Assembly (NCBI RefSeq): GCF_035987325.1 | Contig: NZ_CP108488.1 | Coordinates: forward strand, 9,424,001 to 9,488,000 | DNA from: Streptomyces sp. NBC_01244 | GTDB lineage: Bacteria > Actinomycetota > Actinomycetes > Streptomycetales > Streptomycetaceae | Length of the DNA stretch: 64,000 nucleotides | Direction: 5' to 3' | Shown here: positions 62,963-64,000 of the stretch, piece after piece | Numbering within the stretch: position 1 is the first letter of the stretch | Layout: each line of letters begins with the position of its first letter | Notes under the pieces: generated by a model | Told to the model about the DNA's origin: nothing | What the model saw: the letters and a program-made list of their open reading frames with translations, nothing else | Database searches by the model: none | Translations under genes and position numbers: made by a program

Positions 62963-64000
62963 TCAATCCTGGTTTTGGTAGACCCTGGTTACGTTCATTG
63001 TTCCATGGATCAGGTAGACCTCTTCGACCGTCGAGCCGCGGGTCCACTGTCGAATCCGATTGTTTACCTTGTCCTCCGCCTTCCCGAAGTCCAGGTCGGC
63101 CCCCCGGATGTCGAGGTAGACGGCCTTCACGTGCTGCTCATGTGCTTTCTTGAGCCTTTTGTCGACGGCATTATAGGTCGTGGGCGCCTTGAACTCCGAG
63201 CGCACGCCATCGACGTAAGCGTCACCGTATCCGTCGGTGTCATCCCGGGACATCACCTTACGCCCATCGAGGGCAAGCGCGAACGCGATGGCATATTCAG
63301 CGTTGTCGAATCCCTTTCCACCGTTCTTCATCTTCATCTCCTTGGTGGCCCAAGATTCATCAATTTGCCCAGCCGCTTTCGCTACCAGCGTGGAAGCGTA
63401 TAGTTCCGTACCCCCTTCGTATGCATTGCAGAACGATTGGTCTCCACCGCGTGAGCGGCACTGGTACTCGAAGCCGTCGCCCACTGCGTCGACCCATTCT
63501 GATGCATAGTGCATTCCAGCCAGGATCTGTGCAATGCGTTCACGCTTGAATTTCTCATTGAGGTCGGGGTCCCTGTTATCTTTCTCTTCATCGTACGTCG
63601 GAGGCTTCTTTCCGGTGTTCCGGTCACTTCCACTGCCGCCGCCGCCAGTACCGCCGCGGGGGACGCCTCGGCCCTGGCTGGAATTGGGGTCTGTGCTCTC
63701 CGTGTGGCCGGTGCCGTCGTCGAGGCCCATGCCCGTCGGGTCGGAGAACGCGAGGGGGTTGTTGGCTCCGTAGGTGTAGCCGTTGAGGGTTTGGTGCCTG
63801 CCGAGTTCCAGAAGCGGGTCGACGCTGAGGAACTGGCCAGCGTAGGGGTCGTACTCGCGGGCACCGATGTGGGTGAGCCCGGTGCTGGTGTCGGCGGACT
63901 TACTGAGGAAGCGCTTGTCGTCCGGCCAGGTGCCGACGGTGTCGCCGCGGGGGGCGCCGAAGGGGGTGATGTAGCGCTTGCTGACGGTCTGCTCGTCGCC
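62963..64000 (-). CDS. RHS-family polymorphic toxin, C-terminal part with PD-(D/E)XK-type nuclease tip (5' end outside window)
   Basis: The visible 345 codons enter from the window edge with the RHS core (GLTHIGAREYDPYAGQFLSV, DPLLELGRHQTLNGYTYGAN, NPLAFSDPTGMG). A Gly/Ser linker follows (near codon 110), then a low-GC toxin domain: NAEYAIAFALALDGRKVMSR, GYGDAYVDGVRSEFKAPTTY, HEQHVKAVYLDIRG, and VEEVYLIHG. The Glu in the first helix, Asp in GDAYVDG and the ExK of SEFK match a PD-(D/E)XK nuclease, most like the tRNA-nuclease CdiA C-terminal family. The product would cleave nucleic acid in a target cell. An immunity gene follows. Confidence 0.82.
   Translation of the reverse strand, partial: GDEQTVSKRYITPFGAPRGDTVGTWPDDKRFLSKSADTSTGLTHIGAREYDPYAGQFLSVDPLLELGRHQTLNGYTYGANNPLAFSDPTGMGLDDGTGHTESTDPNSSQGRGVPRGGTGGGGSGSDRNTGKKPPTYDEEKDNRDPDLNEKFKRERIAQILAGMHYASEWVDAVGDGFEYQCRSRGGDQSFCNAYEGGTELYASTLVAKAAGQIDESWATKEMKMKNGGKGFDNAEYAIAFALALDGRKVMSRDDTDGYGDAYVDGVRSEFKAPTTYNAVDKRLKKAHEQHVKAVYLDIRGADLDFGKAEDKVNNRIRQWTRGSTVEEVYLIHGTMNVTRVYQNQD

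Overview
The window looks like accessory DNA of a Streptomyces or close relative. It is very GC-rich, third codon positions are almost all G or C, GTG starts are frequent, many neighbouring genes overlap by 4 bases (ATGA/GTGA), and the families are typical of actinomycetes. I saw no rRNA, tRNA or multi-repeat CRISPR array. The many insertion-sequence remnants, frameshifted genes and toxin modules suggest a chromosome arm or a large plasmid; this is inference.

Layout. 1-5.5 kb (minus strand): a choline-to-glycine-betaine operon (betB, betA, betaine/proline ABC ATPase, permease cut by the window edge), with a dense dyad cluster at 5586-5645 just upstream. 6.1-11.1 kb: a YdeI-like protein, a mostly non-coding stretch, then an FG-GAP protein with a dead trypsin fold beside a small secreted protein. 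11.5-24.5 kb: two large secreted polymorphic toxins. One is an ALF-repeat/Hint protein (plus strand) and one is an RHS protein (minus strand). Each has a presumed immunity gene overlapping its stop codon, and an IS30-type element and an IS5 scrap lie between them. 25.0-30.8 kb: a tightly packed minus-strand operon of aminotransferase, glutamine-synthetase-like ligase, class II glutamine amidotransferase, P450, ferredoxin and a DUF4239 membrane protein. It could aminate a substrate, mask the amine with a gamma-glutamyl group, oxidise it and unmask it.

31.3-48.6 kb is a mosaic. It holds two more intact DUF4239 genes and a broken third copy beside an IS256 remnant, an SGNH hydrolase, a methyltransferase, a terpene cyclase with a DxDTT motif translationally coupled to a HAD phosphatase (a predicted drimane-type sesquiterpene alcohol pathway), a 2-oxoglutarate dioxygenase, lipoproteins, a BLIP-like secreted protein, a Nudix hydrolase, an SDR and several pseudogenes. 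48.7-51.9 kb: a secreted beta-rich protein and a penicillin-binding protein.

52.0-60.8 kb is the most striking structure. A dnaE2 3' remnant runs in frame into the 5' third of an ImuB/DinB-like Y-family gene, and the rest of that gene appears 7.4 kb away at 60107-60843. The DNA between is a mobile element with a tyrosine recombinase, an XRE regulator, a zinc-ribbon recombinase-like protein, a FAD monooxygenase with a divergent GntR-TetR chimeric regulator, and its own intact Y-family homologue. The window closes with a lipoprotein, a frameshifted membrane protein and a third toxin module (RHS with a PD-(D/E)XK nuclease tip, plus immunity gene). Coordinates of remnants are approximate because they were judged by eye.
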